The notes beneath the pieces were generated by a model, which searched no databases, had not been told where the DNA came from, and was given only the letters and a program-made list of their open reading frames with translations. A stretch of 64,000 nucleotides of DNA from Notoacmeibacter ruber. Its GTDB lineage: Bacteria; Pseudomonadota; Alphaproteobacteria; Rhizobiales; Rhizobiaceae. The stretch lies in contig NZ_RCWN01000001.1 in NCBI RefSeq assembly GCF_003668555.1, positions 1,116,001 to 1,180,000 of the forward strand. Direction: 5' to 3'. Shown piece after piece: positions 36,697-47,102 of this stretch (position 1 is its first letter; each line of letters begins with the position of its first letter). Made by a program: the position numbers and the translations under genes.

Positions 36697-37458
36697 ATGA
36701 AGAACTTTACGCATGACGGGCTGCAACTGGCCTATCTCGACGAGGGACCGCGCGATGGCGATCCCGTTCTGCTCATCCATGGATTTGCGTCCAACAAGAC
36801 AATCAACTGGGTAGAGACCAACTGGGTCCAGACGCTGACCGAGGCTGGCTACCGTGTTGTCGCGTTGGATAACCGCGGCCATGGGCAGAGCGACAAGCTC
36901 TACGAATCGGAAAGATACACTCCGACCCTCATGGCGGATGATGCGCTGGCTTTTCTACGGCATCTCGACATCGGAAAGGCTCACGTGATGGGCTATTCGA
37001 TGGGGGCGAGGATCGCCAGCTTTCTGGCGCGCGATCATGGCGAGGTCGTTGCGACGCTCGTTCTCGGAGGGCTCGGCATGGCGCTGGTCGAAGGATCTGG
37101 CGATTGGGCGCCTGTCGCGGACGCTCTTTTGGCTGAGGATCCCGAGGCGCTGGCTGACAAGAGCGGCATGGAATTTCGTACCTTCGCGGACCGTACCGGC
37201 TCGGACCGGCGCGCTTTGGCCGCATGCATCGCGAGCAATCGTGTCCTGATGCCCGCCGAGGATCTGAAGGCCATACGTCAGCCGACTCTTATCGCGGTCG
37301 GCACCAAGGACGAGGTGGCTGGATCACCACATGATCTGGCCGCTCTCATGCCCCAGGCAGAGGCGTTCGATATCGAGAAGCGCAGCCATCTGATCGCCAC
37401 AGGCGACAAGACCTTCAAGGCGAAGGTGCTCGATTTTTTGCAGGATCACCCGCTTTGA
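36697..37458 (+). CDS. Alpha/beta hydrolase
   Basis: A 253-residue alpha/beta-hydrolase-fold enzyme. The oxyanion region is VLLIHGFASN, the nucleophile elbow is VMGYSMGARI (Ser near 97), and the acid and histidine are likely in VGTKDEVAGS and KRSHLIATG. Substrate unknown. The stop overlaps the TTG of the next hydrolase, so the two are a translationally linked pair. Confidence 0.85.
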   Translation: MKNFTHDGLQLAYLDEGPRDGDPVLLIHGFASNKTINWVETNWVQTLTEAGYRVVALDNRGHGQSDKLYESERYTPTLMADDALAFLRHLDIGKAHVMGYSMGARIASFLARDHGEVVATLVLGGLGMALVEGSGDWAPVADALLAEDPEALADKSGMEFRTFADRTGSDRRALAACIASNRVLMPAEDLKAIRQPTLIAVGTKDEVAGSPHDLAALMPQAEAFDIEKRSHLIATGDKTFKAKVLDFLQDHPL

Positions 37459-38315
37459 ACAAAAGGACGGTCGAAGCGATCGGTGCCGACGACAATCCTC
37501 TCTTCGGGGACGCCATAGGAGAGGGGCCTCCGGTTCTCCTGCTCCATGGCGGCGGACAGACCCGCTATGCTTGGGAAAAGACGGCCTCTCATCTTGCCGA
37601 GAATGGCTATCGGGCGTTCACCTTCGACATGCGTGGGCATGGCGACAGTGCCTGGGTCACGAAGGCTGGATACAGCTTTCATGATTATGCGCGAGATGCC
37701 GCTGTGCTCGCCGACTGGCTGACCGAAGAGACGGGCCGTATGCCTATCGGCGTGGGGGCGTCACTGGGCGGCCTCAGCATGATTGGAGCGGAGGACGAGC
37801 AGCACCGCTTCGCAGCCATTGCTCTGGTCGATATCGTGCCGAGAATGCGCCAGGACGGCGCTCAGCGCATCATCAGCTTCATGACCGCTGCCGCAGAAGA
37901 GGGGTTTCCCGATCTGGAGGCGGCGGCCGATGCTATCTCCGCCTACATGCCGCACCGCTCTAAGCCAAAATCGCTCGGCGGTCTGCGCAAGAATATGCGT
38001 CAGCACGATGATGGCCGCTGGCGCTGGCACTGGGATCCCGTGTTCGCCTCCGGAGGCGAACGGTCGATCATGGCGGAGGCGCCGAAACATCTTCTGCGTT
38101 TCGATGAGGCGATCGAGCGTCTTCAGTTGCCGGTTTTGCTGGTCAGGGGCATGTCCAGCGAACTTGTCGGCGAGGAAGAGGCGCGCGACGCGGCCTCGCG
38201 GCTGCCGAATGGGCGCTATGTGGATATCGAGCAGGCGGGCCACATGATCGTTGGCGACAGGAACGACGCGTTCACGGAGGCGCTTCTGTCCTTTCTAGGG
38301 GACGTACAACCCTAG
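37455..38315 (+). CDS. Alpha/beta hydrolase, second of a tandem pair
   Basis: A 286-residue alpha/beta hydrolase that begins with TTG overlapping the previous stop (TTGA). Landmarks: VLLLHGGGQTRYAW, FDMRGHGDSAW, nucleophile GVGASLGGLS and final histidine in EQAGHMIVGD. It differs clearly from its neighbour, so it is not a recent duplicate. Its stop shares a four-base CTAG with the convergent crotonase gene. Confidence 0.83.
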   Translation: MNKRTVEAIGADDNPLFGDAIGEGPPVLLLHGGGQTRYAWEKTASHLAENGYRAFTFDMRGHGDSAWVTKAGYSFHDYARDAAVLADWLTEETGRMPIGVGASLGGLSMIGAEDEQHRFAAIALVDIVPRMRQDGAQRIISFMTAAAEEGFPDLEAAADAISAYMPHRSKPKSLGGLRKNMRQHDDGRWRWHWDPVFASGGERSIMAEAPKHLLRFDEAIERLQLPVLLVRGMSSELVGEEEARDAASRLPNGRYVDIEQAGHMIVGDRNDAFTEALLSFLGDVQP

Positions 38316-39088
38316 GCGCCGTGAAAGATCGGATTGCGCTTCTGGCGGAAGGCTTCACGCCCTTCCTGATAATCTGCGCTGTCGAAAGTGGCCGCGCCGA
38401 GCGCCTCCGTCTTTGAGGCCAGCGGCTGTGCCGGGTCGATGGTGGCAAGAATGGCAGCCTTGGACGCTTTGGCGGAGAGCGGCGCGCGCTGCGCAATGGC
38501 TTTCGCCATAGCCTCCGCAGCCTCGAGCACCGGCCTTTTGCTTTCGATCCGCAGAAGGAAGCCGTGGGATAGCGCCTCTTCGGCGCTCAGACTGTCGGCC
38601 GTGAAGGCGAGATAACGCGCTAGCTGTGGCCCGACGGCATTGACGATATCGATCATGGCCTCGTGAGGATATGCCAGTCCTAGCCGCGAGGCCGGAACGC
38701 AGAAGCGCGCCGTTTCATCCGCAAGGCGAATGTCGCAAGCGGCAGCCAGGCCGAAACCACCGCCAAAGCAGGTCCCACGTATGGCCGCGATGATGGGGAA
38801 GTGTGCGTTTCGAATAGCGGCAAAGGCTTCGACATTGCTGCTTTCATAGTGCCGGGCGCTTTCTGCATCCTTGCGGGTCGTGTCGAATTCGCCGATATCC
38901 GCTCCGGCGCAGAAATGGTCTCCTGCACCGTTCAGGATCAGGACGCGGGTTTGGCCGTCATCTTCGATCGAGCGGATATGGGCTGCCAGTTCTTCCCACA
39001 TCGCCAGCGTCAAAGCGTTGCGCTTGTCCGGCCGCTCTATTGTCAGTGTGGAGACGTGGTCCTGCGTGCGTCGGATGAAACCCGTCAT
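38312..39088 (-). CDS. Crotonase-fold protein (enoyl-CoA hydratase/isomerase-like)
   Basis: A 258-residue crotonase-superfamily protein. The CoA-binding and oxyanion-hole parts are present (HFCAGADIGEF and GTCFGGGFGLAAACDIRLA). The two glutamates that do hydration in rat enoyl-CoA hydratase (in GGGCELA and QPEILLG) are replaced here by Gly (GGGFGLA) and Ala (VPASRLGL). It may therefore catalyse another crotonase reaction or act on a different acyl-CoA. Divergent from cysE. Confidence 0.85.
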   Translation of the reverse strand: MTGFIRRTQDHVSTLTIERPDKRNALTLAMWEELAAHIRSIEDDGQTRVLILNGAGDHFCAGADIGEFDTTRKDAESARHYESSNVEAFAAIRNAHFPIIAAIRGTCFGGGFGLAAACDIRLADETARFCVPASRLGLAYPHEAMIDIVNAVGPQLARYLAFTADSLSAEEALSHGFLLRIESKRPVLEAAEAMAKAIAQRAPLSAKASKAAILATIDPAQPLASKTEALGAATFDSADYQEGREAFRQKRNPIFHGA

Positions 39089-39185
39089 CGATCGTTAGCC
39101 TTCATTTCCCTGGGGCGGTTGGACTGTCGCTCCGAATGGCTTATATCACCGCGAAGACAGCCGCTACCTATCGGAGCAGTACACC

Positions 39186-40007
39186 ATGGCCCTGTCGCAG
39201 CGCGCAGAACACACCGCTCCCGAGAGCCTGGACCCGATTTGGGATACCTTGCGGAAGGAAGCCGAGGAGGCCGTCGATCGCGAGCCGATGATGGGCGCGT
39301 TTCTGTGCGCGAACGTTCTCAACAACCGCAATATGGAAAACGCTATCGCCCGTCGTGTCGCCGAGCGGATTGGTCACGAATTGATGGCTCCGGCGCTGAT
39401 CGAGCAGGCCTATGCCCAGATGCTTGATGCGGGCGAGGGCTTTGCGTCCTCGCTGCGGGCTGATCTGCAGGCGGTCTACGATCGTGACCCCGCCTGCCGG
39501 CGCTATCTCGATGCTTTTCTCTATTTCAAGGGCTTTCATGCTCTTCAGGCCCACCGGGTGGCGCACTGGCTCTGGCAGCAAGGCCGACGGGATTTTGCCC
39601 TCTATCTGCAGAGCCGGGCATCGTCGGTTTTGAGTGTCGATATCAATCCCGCTACCGAGATCGGCAGGGGTGTCTTTCTCGATCATGCCAGTGGAATCGT
39701 TATCGGCGAAACCGCACGTATCGGTGATGATGTCTCGATCCTTCAGGGCGTCACGCTGGGCGGAACCGGCAAGGAGAACGGCGATCGCCATCCGAAGATC
39801 GACCACGGTGTTCTGATCGGTGCGGGCGCGAAGGTCCTCGGCAATATCGAGATCGGCCATTGCTCGAAGGTGGCAGCCGGGTCGGTGGTCCTCCGCCCTG
39901 TGCCGCCCAATACTGTCGTGGCCGGCGTGCCTGCGAGAATCGTCGGCGAAAGCACGTGCGCCGAACCGGCCCGTGCGATGGACCAGATGCTTTCCATGGA
40001 TGACTGA
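39186..40007 (+). CDS. cysE: Serine O-acetyltransferase
   Basis: A 273-residue SAT that acetylates serine for cysteine synthesis. The N-terminal helical domain (EHTAPESLDPIWDTLRKEAEE in part) is followed by a left-handed beta-helix of hexapeptide repeats, with catalytic and acetyl-CoA contacts in FLDHASGIVIGETA, GVTLGGTGKENGDRHP and GAGAKVLGN. The C-terminal tail ends without the usual Ile, so the grip on the cysteine synthase partner may differ. Confidence 0.95.
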   Translation: MALSQRAEHTAPESLDPIWDTLRKEAEEAVDREPMMGAFLCANVLNNRNMENAIARRVAERIGHELMAPALIEQAYAQMLDAGEGFASSLRADLQAVYDRDPACRRYLDAFLYFKGFHALQAHRVAHWLWQQGRRDFALYLQSRASSVLSVDINPATEIGRGVFLDHASGIVIGETARIGDDVSILQGVTLGGTGKENGDRHPKIDHGVLIGAGAKVLGNIEIGHCSKVAAGSVVLRPVPPNTVVAGVPARIVGESTCAEPARAMDQMLSMDD

Positions 40008-40149
40008 TCTTCGATCGTGCAGGAAACACCTTCTGTACATCCCTGATTGAGTTCGCCTCTACCCCGCCCGAATGCCCGCGCTAATTGCCGGCGAGTTACC
40101 GGAAACTGCGCATTTACCCTGTTGCTATGAATTCAAATTGGAGAATCCT

Positions 40150-40359
40150 TTGAAACCTGACGAGATCCGCAAGCTGGATGCCTATTTCAAGAGCCTGTTC
40201 CGGACCGACAAGATCGAAGTGCGCGCACGTCCGCGAAAGGAAGATTCCTGCGAACTCTATCTGGACGATGAGTTCCTGGGCGTTATCGATCGCATCGAGG
40301 ATGAAGGCGAAGTGTCCTACAATCTCGCAATGGCGATCCTCGATATCGATCTGGAGTGA
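40150..40359 (+). CDS. DUF3126 family small protein
   Basis: A 69-residue protein matching DUF3126: KPDEIRKLDAYFKSLF, VRARPRKEDSCELYL and FLGVIDRIEDEGEVSYN. It starts with TTG at 40150, six bases after GGAG. A longer frame back to 40072 adds 26 residues unlike the family. Function unknown; it often follows cysE in rhizobia. Confidence 0.82.
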   Translation: MKPDEIRKLDAYFKSLFRTDKIEVRARPRKEDSCELYLDDEFLGVIDRIEDEGEVSYNLAMAILDIDLE

Positions 40360-40373
40360 TTACCATAGAGGTT

Positions 40374-40401
40374 GCGATCGTCCCTTCACGCGGACGATCG
40401 C
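40374..40401. repeat. Perfect 10-bp inverted repeat between DUF3126 and glpR
   Basis: GCGATCGTCC at 40374-40383 is repeated in inverse as GGACGATCGC at 40392-40401 with an eight-base loop. There is no T-tract. It may be a bidirectional transcription stop for the convergent DUF3126 and glpR genes. Confidence 0.5.
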
Positions 40402-40508
40402 CATCGTCTGATCCACTAGCGAATAATTCCTATCGGCGGAGTTTGCGGTTTCGGCCCTTTTTACGCTGGCGAAGAATGACAGACGCATCCAGGCAGTCGA
40501 ACCATCGT

Positions 40509-41267
40509 TCAGGGCAGACGGATATCCGTGCCCCACTCCTGGCATAGATTGCTGAGATCGGCCCCAACGGGGTGGTCGGTAAAGAAGAGGTCGATAGCAG
40601 ACAGGCTGCCGATGCGCGCCGGTGCGCTGCGTTCGAATTTCGAATGATCGGCAACCAGAATCTTGGTGCGCGCACGGCTTAGTGCTGTCTGGCTGACGCC
40701 GACCTCCTGCGTGTCGAAGTCCAGAATGTCGCCATCATAATCGAGCGCCGAACACCCAAGGATGGCGTAATCGAATTTGAACTGCTCCACGACACGGTTG
40801 GTCATCCCGCCGACCAGTCCGCCATCGCTTCTGCGCAGCACACCGCCAGCGACAATGATCTCGCAGCTTTCATTGGCGACCAGAATATTGGCAATGTTCA
40901 GATTGTTGGTCATGACCAGCAGATTGCGGTGCGAGAGCAACTGGCGCGCCACCGCCTCGGTGCTAGTGCCGATATTGAGAAAAATCGACGAGTTTTCCGG
41001 AATTGCGGCCGCGCAAGTCCGCCCGATCAGTTCCTTGCCTTCCTGATTGAGGTTGCGACGCTCCTCATATCCGAAATTCGTGACGCCGGAGACCGGAACC
41101 GCCCCGCCGTGGACGCGCTTGAGATGCCCGCTATCGGCAAGTTCCGAGAGATCGCGCCGTATCGTCTGGACTGTCACGCCAAACCGGCCAGCCAGATCCT
41201 CGACACTGACTTTGCCCTGCTGGCGTGCCAGCTCCAATATTTCCGGGTGCCGCAGCGTTTCGCTCAT
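40509..41267 (-). CDS. glpR: DeoR-family repressor GlpR
   Basis: A 252-residue DeoR-type regulator. The N-terminal winged helix-turn-helix is VSVEDLAGRFGVTVQTIRRDL followed in part by LKRVHGGA; the C-terminal DeoR sugar-phosphate-binding domain has NIGTSTEAVARQL, ANILVANE, GGMTNRVVEQF and VADHSKFER. Divergence from glpD points to repression lifted by glycerol 3-phosphate. The ATG at 41267 follows GGAGGG; upstream frame is antisense to glpD control DNA. Confidence 0.9.
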   Translation of the reverse strand: MSETLRHPEILELARQQGKVSVEDLAGRFGVTVQTIRRDLSELADSGHLKRVHGGAVPVSGVTNFGYEERRNLNQEGKELIGRTCAAAIPENSSIFLNIGTSTEAVARQLLSHRNLLVMTNNLNIANILVANESCEIIVAGGVLRRSDGGLVGGMTNRVVEQFKFDYAILGCSALDYDGDILDFDTQEVGVSQTALSRARTKILVADHSKFERSAPARIGSLSAIDLFFTDHPVGADLSNLCQEWGTDIRLP

Positions 41268-41370
41268 CCCGTAGACCCTCCGAAAGCGAGCTGCACAGTG
41301 CGCAGTGATCTCGGCAAAAGCAAGTGCGAGCGAAGAAAACAGAATGCATATGGCGGGTCTCCCTTGGAAT

Positions 41371-41458
41371 GCGAACACATAATGCCGCGCAAAAGAACCT
41401 AAAGCGAAAATAAACGAACATTCTACTGTTGACGCGGACGGGTTGGCGGGCGTAGGTT
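41371..41458 (+). promoter_or_regulatory. Candidate glpD promoter with repeated CGAA elements
   Basis: TTGACG at 41429-41434 and TAGGTT at 41453-41458 (18-base spacer) form a possible promoter for glpD. Just upstream, CGAA-containing elements recur at 41371 (GCGAACACATA), 41404 (GCGAAAATAAA) and 41414 (ACGAACA); the first two are 33 bases apart, about three helical turns. They are the best candidate GlpR sites. Confidence 0.4.
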
Positions 41459-41495
41459 CCCGGCTCGATACGTCGCATGAGGCTAGGGAGGGCGC

Positions 41496-43115
41496 ATGGC
41501 GAACGATCCGCATCATGATGCGCCTGTTTTCGACCTGCTGGTTATTGGCGGCGGTGTGAATGGTTGCGGTATTGCCCGCGATGCGGCCGGGCGGGGCCTG
41601 TCGGTCTGCCTTGTCGAGAAAGACGACCTCGGCTCCGGCACATCATCTGCCTCGACGAAGCTTTTTCATGGCGGTCTGCGCTATCTGGAGTATTTCGAGT
41701 TCAAGCTGGTGCGTGAAGCACTGGGAGAGCGCGAAATACTGCTTAAGGCGATGCCGCATATCGCCTGGCCGATGCGCTTCGTTCTTCCCTACACGCCGTC
41801 GATGCGCTTCGAGAACGACACACCGACTTCGAAGTTGTTGTCGACTGTGATGCCGTGGATGAAGGGACGCCGCCCGGCATGGCTGATCCGGGCGGGCCTC
41901 TTTCTCTACGATAGCCTCGCGGGTCGTAAATTTCTGCCGGGAACGAAGACCGTCGATCTCGCAACCGATCCTGCCGGCGTTCCGTTGAAGGACGAGTTCG
42001 AAAAGGCTTTCGAATATTCCGATTGCTGGGTTCAGGATTCCCGGCTTGTCTCGCTGAATGCCAGAGACGCGGCAGAGCGCGGCGCTTCCGTTTTGACCCG
42101 GACCGAACTTATCGGCGCCGAGCGGCAGGCCGATCAATGGCTCGTGACGCTCAAGAATGTCGAAACGGGAGAGCGTTTCACAAAGCAGGCCCGTATGCTC
42201 GCCAATGCCGGCGGGCCGTGGGTTCGCGACCTCATCGACCGCACCAGCCGTTCGAACATGAAAACCGATGTGCGTCTGGTGAAGGGCAGTCACATTGTCA
42301 CCCACCGGCTCTACGAGCACGATAAAGCCTACTTCCTGCAGGGCCGCGACGGCCGGATCATCTTCCTCCTGCCTTATGAGGAGGACTATACGCTGATCGG
42401 CACCACCGATAGGGAACATCACGACCCGAATGTGCCGCCCGAGATTTCAGAAAGCGAGCGGGATTACCTGCTTGGGTTCGCGAACGAATATCTGAAGCAG
42501 AAACTGACGCCAGACGACATCGTCTGGGCCTATTCAGGCGTCCGACCCCTTTATGACGACGGTGCCTCATCGGCGACCGCTGCGACGCGCGAATATGTGA
42601 TGGTGCTGGACGATAATGGCGGCGCGCCCATCCTCAACGTGTTCGGGGGCAAGATCACCACCTATCGGCGCCTGTCGGAGCAGGCCGTGGACAGGCTGAG
42701 CGAGGCGGCCAATCGATCTGGCAAAGGCTGGACTGCCGGTGTGCCACTGCCCGGCGGCGACTTTCCGGTGGCCGAGGTGGACAAGCTCATCGCGTCACTG
42801 CGCGAACACCATTCGTTTCTGGACGCGAATTGGGCCAAGCGCCTCGTTCGCGCTTACGGCACAGATGCCCTGGAAATGCTGGATGGGGCCCGTGCAAAGC
42901 GGGATCTCGGCGAGATGTTCGGGGCCGATTTGAGCCAGTCCGAGGTCGAATGGCTGATGACGCGCGAATTCGCACGGACTGCCGAAGATGTCGTTTGGCG
43001 GCGCTCCAAGCTCGGCCTGCGAATGTCGGATCAGGAAATTGGGCGGCTCGATGACTTCATGGAAGAAAAACGTAGCGCGCTGGACCTGGCCGCGCCGATG
43101 ACGGCCGCCGGGTAG
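41496..43115 (+). CDS. glpD: Aerobic glycerol-3-phosphate dehydrogenase
   Basis: A 539-residue FAD enzyme that oxidises glycerol 3-phosphate to dihydroxyacetone phosphate and feeds electrons to quinone. FAD motif LLVIGGGVNGCGIARDAAGRG at the N-terminus (residues 12-30), then GTSSASTKLFHGGLRYLE, IGTTDREH and VFGGKITTYRRL. It heads the glp operon after glpR; the next gene begins ten bases after its stop, which holds the AGGAGGA ribosome site. Confidence 0.97.
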   Translation: MANDPHHDAPVFDLLVIGGGVNGCGIARDAAGRGLSVCLVEKDDLGSGTSSASTKLFHGGLRYLEYFEFKLVREALGEREILLKAMPHIAWPMRFVLPYTPSMRFENDTPTSKLLSTVMPWMKGRRPAWLIRAGLFLYDSLAGRKFLPGTKTVDLATDPAGVPLKDEFEKAFEYSDCWVQDSRLVSLNARDAAERGASVLTRTELIGAERQADQWLVTLKNVETGERFTKQARMLANAGGPWVRDLIDRTSRSNMKTDVRLVKGSHIVTHRLYEHDKAYFLQGRDGRIIFLLPYEEDYTLIGTTDREHHDPNVPPEISESERDYLLGFANEYLKQKLTPDDIVWAYSGVRPLYDDGASSATAATREYVMVLDDNGGAPILNVFGGKITTYRRLSEQAVDRLSEAANRSGKGWTAGVPLPGGDFPVAEVDKLIASLREHHSFLDANWAKRLVRAYGTDALEMLDGARAKRDLGEMFGADLSQSEVEWLMTREFARTAEDVVWRRSKLGLRMSDQEIGRLDDFMEEKRSALDLAAPMTAAG

Positions 43116-43125
43116 GAGGAGAACC

Positions 43126-44214
43126 ATGACGCTTCAACTGGAGAATGTCTCCAAGGTCGTGAACGGGCAGACCCATATCTACCCGACCGATCTGACGCTG
43201 CAGAAGGGAACGATGAATGTTCTGCTCGGCCCGACGCTGGCCGGCAAGACCACACTGATGCGCCTGATGGCGGGATTGGACAAGCCGTCTACAGGGCGGA
43301 TCCTCTGGAATGGCGAAGATGTGACCGATGTGCGGGTTCAGGACCGCGGCGTCGCAATGGTCTATCAGCAGTTCATCAATTATCCCTCGATGACCGTCTA
43401 TGACAACATTGCCAGTTCGATGCGCCTTTCGGGCCGCCCGTCAGACGAGATCGATCGCAAGGTTCGCCAGACCGCAGAGCTGATGAAGCTGACGCCGATG
43501 CTCGATCGCAAGCCGCTCCAACTCTCCGGCGGTCAGCAGCAACGCTGTGCGCTGGCGAGAGCTCTGGTCAAGAATGCCGGCCTCGTTCTGCTCGACGAAC
43601 CGCTGGCCAATCTCGACTACAAGCTGCGCGAGGAATTGCGCATCGAAATTCCGAAAATCTTCGAGGAGAGCGGTTCGATCTTCGTCTATGCGACGACCGA
43701 GCCGGAAGAGGCGCTGCTCCTCGGTGGCAACGCCGCGACCTTGTGGGAGGGGCGCATCACCCAGTTCGGCCTGACCCTTAGCGTCTATCGGCAGCCGGTC
43801 GATGCCACGACGGCACGTGTGTTCTCGGACCCGCCGATGAATTTCCTGCCTTTCGAAAAGCGCGGCAATCAGGTGGCGTTTGCCGACGGCGCGAAGGTGG
43901 AGGCGACGGGCCCGTTCGCAGCGCTTTCCGATGGCCGATACACCGCCGGATTCCGGCCGAACCATCTGGCACTCCAGCCGCAGGGCCCCGACGCGCTCTC
44001 GTTCAATAGCAAGCTGAATGTTTCGGAGCTGACCGGGTCGGAGACCTTCATCCACCTCGATCACCATGGCCAGCGCTGGGTGGGCCTCATGCACGGCGTT
44101 CATGAGTTCAAGCCCGGCAGCTCGCTCGATGTCTATCTTTCGCTCGAGCACATCTACATTTTCGACGAGGAGGGCCCGTTGGTCGCGTCTGCCTCCTATG
44201 CGGCGGCGGCGTGA
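43126..44214 (+). CDS. glpS: Glycerol ABC transporter ATP-binding protein GlpS
   Basis: A 362-residue ABC ATPase of the MalK/UgpC type with a C-terminal regulatory domain. Walker A is LLGPTLAGKTTLM, the signature LSGGQQQRCALARAL is intact, and Walker B is VLLDEPLANLD. The H-loop histidine is missing: where most ABC ATPases have VTHDQ this protein has ATTEPEEA. It pairs with GlpT, whose faults are complementary (see findings). In Rhizobium leguminosarum the same gene set imports glycerol. Confidence 0.9.
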   Translation: MTLQLENVSKVVNGQTHIYPTDLTLQKGTMNVLLGPTLAGKTTLMRLMAGLDKPSTGRILWNGEDVTDVRVQDRGVAMVYQQFINYPSMTVYDNIASSMRLSGRPSDEIDRKVRQTAELMKLTPMLDRKPLQLSGGQQQRCALARALVKNAGLVLLDEPLANLDYKLREELRIEIPKIFEESGSIFVYATTEPEEALLLGGNAATLWEGRITQFGLTLSVYRQPVDATTARVFSDPPMNFLPFEKRGNQVAFADGAKVEATGPFAALSDGRYTAGFRPNHLALQPQGPDALSFNSKLNVSELTGSETFIHLDHHGQRWVGLMHGVHEFKPGSSLDVYLSLEHIYIFDEEGPLVASASYAAAA

Positions 44215-44224
44215 GGGAGGACCC

Positions 44225-45300
44225 ATGGCTCAGATCACACTGAAGAATATCGCGCATTCCTACATGGAGGATCCCTCCAAGGAGGCTGATTACGCGCTGA
44301 AGGAAGTCGACCATGTCTGGCGCGATGGCGAGGCCTACGCGCTTCTTGGTCCGTCCGGCTGCGGCAAGACCACGTTGCTCAACATCGTGTCGGGGCTTTT
44401 GCGCCCGTCCCACGGCCGCGTCCTTTTCGACGGTCAGGACGTGACGGACATGCCGACCGCGGAGCGCAATATCGCTCAGGTGTTCCAGTTTCCGGTCGTC
44501 TACGACACCATGACGGTCCGGGAGAATCTGGCGTTTCCGTTGAAAAACCGGGGAGTCGAGGCGGCTACCATTACCGAACGTGTGCAGCGTGTCGCGTCCA
44601 TGATCGGTATGGAGAGGGAACTCGACCGTAAAGCGCGCGGCTTGACGGCGGACGCCAAGCAGAAGATCAGTCTTGGCCGTGGCATGGTTCGCGACGACGT
44701 GAACGCGCTTCTCTTTGACGAACCGCTCACCGTGATCGACCCACATATGAAATGGGAGTTGCGGACCCAGCTGAAACATCTGCATGGTCAGTTCGGCCAT
44801 ACGATGATCTATGTCACGCACGACCAGACCGAAGCATTGACCTTCGCCGATCATGTGGTGGTCATGCATGATGGCCGCGTCGTGCAGATCGGCACGCCTG
44901 AAGAACTGTTCGAACGTCCGGCCCACACCTTCGTCGGCTATTTTATCGGCTCGCCGGGCATGAATCTTCTTCCGGCAGAGGTGCAGGGCGATCGGGCGAT
45001 CATCGATGGCCATGAAGTGCCGCTCGGGGCTGGATATGGGGATATGTCGGGCAAGGTGGAGATCGGCATCCGCCCTGAATTTGTTCGCCTGAGCGACGAC
45101 GTCGGCTTGCCGGTGACCATCGATCGGGTCGAGGATGTCGGCCGTCACCGCCTTGTTCGCACCACGATGCAGGGCCGCCCGATCAACATCATCGCCAGTG
45201 AAGGCGGGCCGGTTCCTTCCGAAAATGCGAGGATCACCTTCGATCCGAGCCGGATCAATATCTATGCCGATGACTGGCGCGTCGAGGGGAGGGCAGTCTG

Positions 45301-45301
<1 letters not shown>
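44225..45301 (+). CDS. glpT: Glycerol ABC transporter ATP-binding protein GlpT
   Basis: A 358-residue ABC ATPase. Walker A LLGPSGCGKTTLL, Walker B ALLFDEPLTVID and the H-loop IYVTHDQTEA are intact, but the signature motif is degenerate: LTADAKQKISLGRGM replaces LSGGQ. Together with GlpS it would form a heterodimer with one complete ATP site. Name follows the rhizobial glpSTPQUV system and must not be confused with the E. coli GlpT antiporter. Its stop overlaps the ATG of glpP. Confidence 0.9.
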
Positions 45302-46172
<871 letters not shown>

Positions 46173-46176
<4 letters not shown>

Positions 46177-47084
46177 GCGATACGACCATGAAATCGACTG
46201 TTGCCGCTCCCGGCGCGGCCTCAATTCCCGGCGATGTCACCACGAGCCGGGCGAATGCGAATGCGCGCCTGAAAAGCCGCTTCAAGCCGTCCGGTTCGGC
46301 ATTCGTGATGGGGCTCTACCTTCTGTTCCTTTTGCTGCCGATCTACTGGCTGCTGAACATGAGCCTGAAGACCAATCAGGAGATTCTGTCGACCTTCACG
46401 CTGATTCCGCTAAGGCCAACGCTCGACAATTACGCGACCATTCTGACTGACCCGTCCTGGTATATGGGTTACGTCAATTCGATGATTTACGTGGTCATGA
46501 ACACGGCCATCTCGATTACGGTCGCATTGCCCGCTGCCTATGCCTTCTCGCGCTACAGCTTCATGGGCGACAAGCATCTGTTCTTCTGGCTTCTGACGAA
46601 CCGGATGGCGCCGCCGGCGGTCTTCGCATTGCCCTTCTTCCAGCTCTATTCGTCGATTGGTCTCTTCGACACCCATATCGCCGTCGCCCTCGCGCACTGC
46701 CTCTTCAACGTGCCGCTCGCGGTCTGGATTCTGGAAGGCTTCATGCGCGGCGTGCCGCGCGAGATCGACGAGACGGCCTACATTGACGGCTATTCCTTCC
46801 CGCGCTTTTTCATCAAGATCTTCATGCCGCTGATCGCAAGCGGTATCGGCGTCGCGGCCTTCTTCTGCTTCATGTTCTCATGGGTCGAACTGCTGCTGAG
46901 CCGCACGCTGACATCCGTCGATGCCAAGCCGATTGCCGCCACCATGACGCGCACCGTCGGCGCGGCGGGGGTCGACTGGGGGGTGCTGGCCGCCGCAGGC
47001 GTCCTCACCATCATCCCCGGCGCTCTCGTCATCTATTTCGTTCGCAACTACATCGCCAAGGGCTTTGCCCTCGGGCGGGTCTAG
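46173..47084 (+). CDS. glpQ: Glycerol ABC transporter permease GlpQ
   Basis: A 303-residue permease; an extended soluble N-terminus of about 40 residues precedes the first membrane segment (VMGLYLLFLLLPIYWLL). The coupling loop reads EIDETAYIDGYSFPRFFIKIFMP in part. Partner of GlpP in the transmembrane channel. The name is that of the rhizobial transporter, not the E. coli phosphodiesterase. Confidence 0.9.
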
Positions 47085-47102
47085 GCTGGAGGAGATCTGA
47101 CC

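Noticed and set aside
36697..38315. Recent tandem duplication of an alpha/beta hydrolase
   Set aside because: The two proteins share only fold-level motifs, differ in length and loops, and start with different codons.
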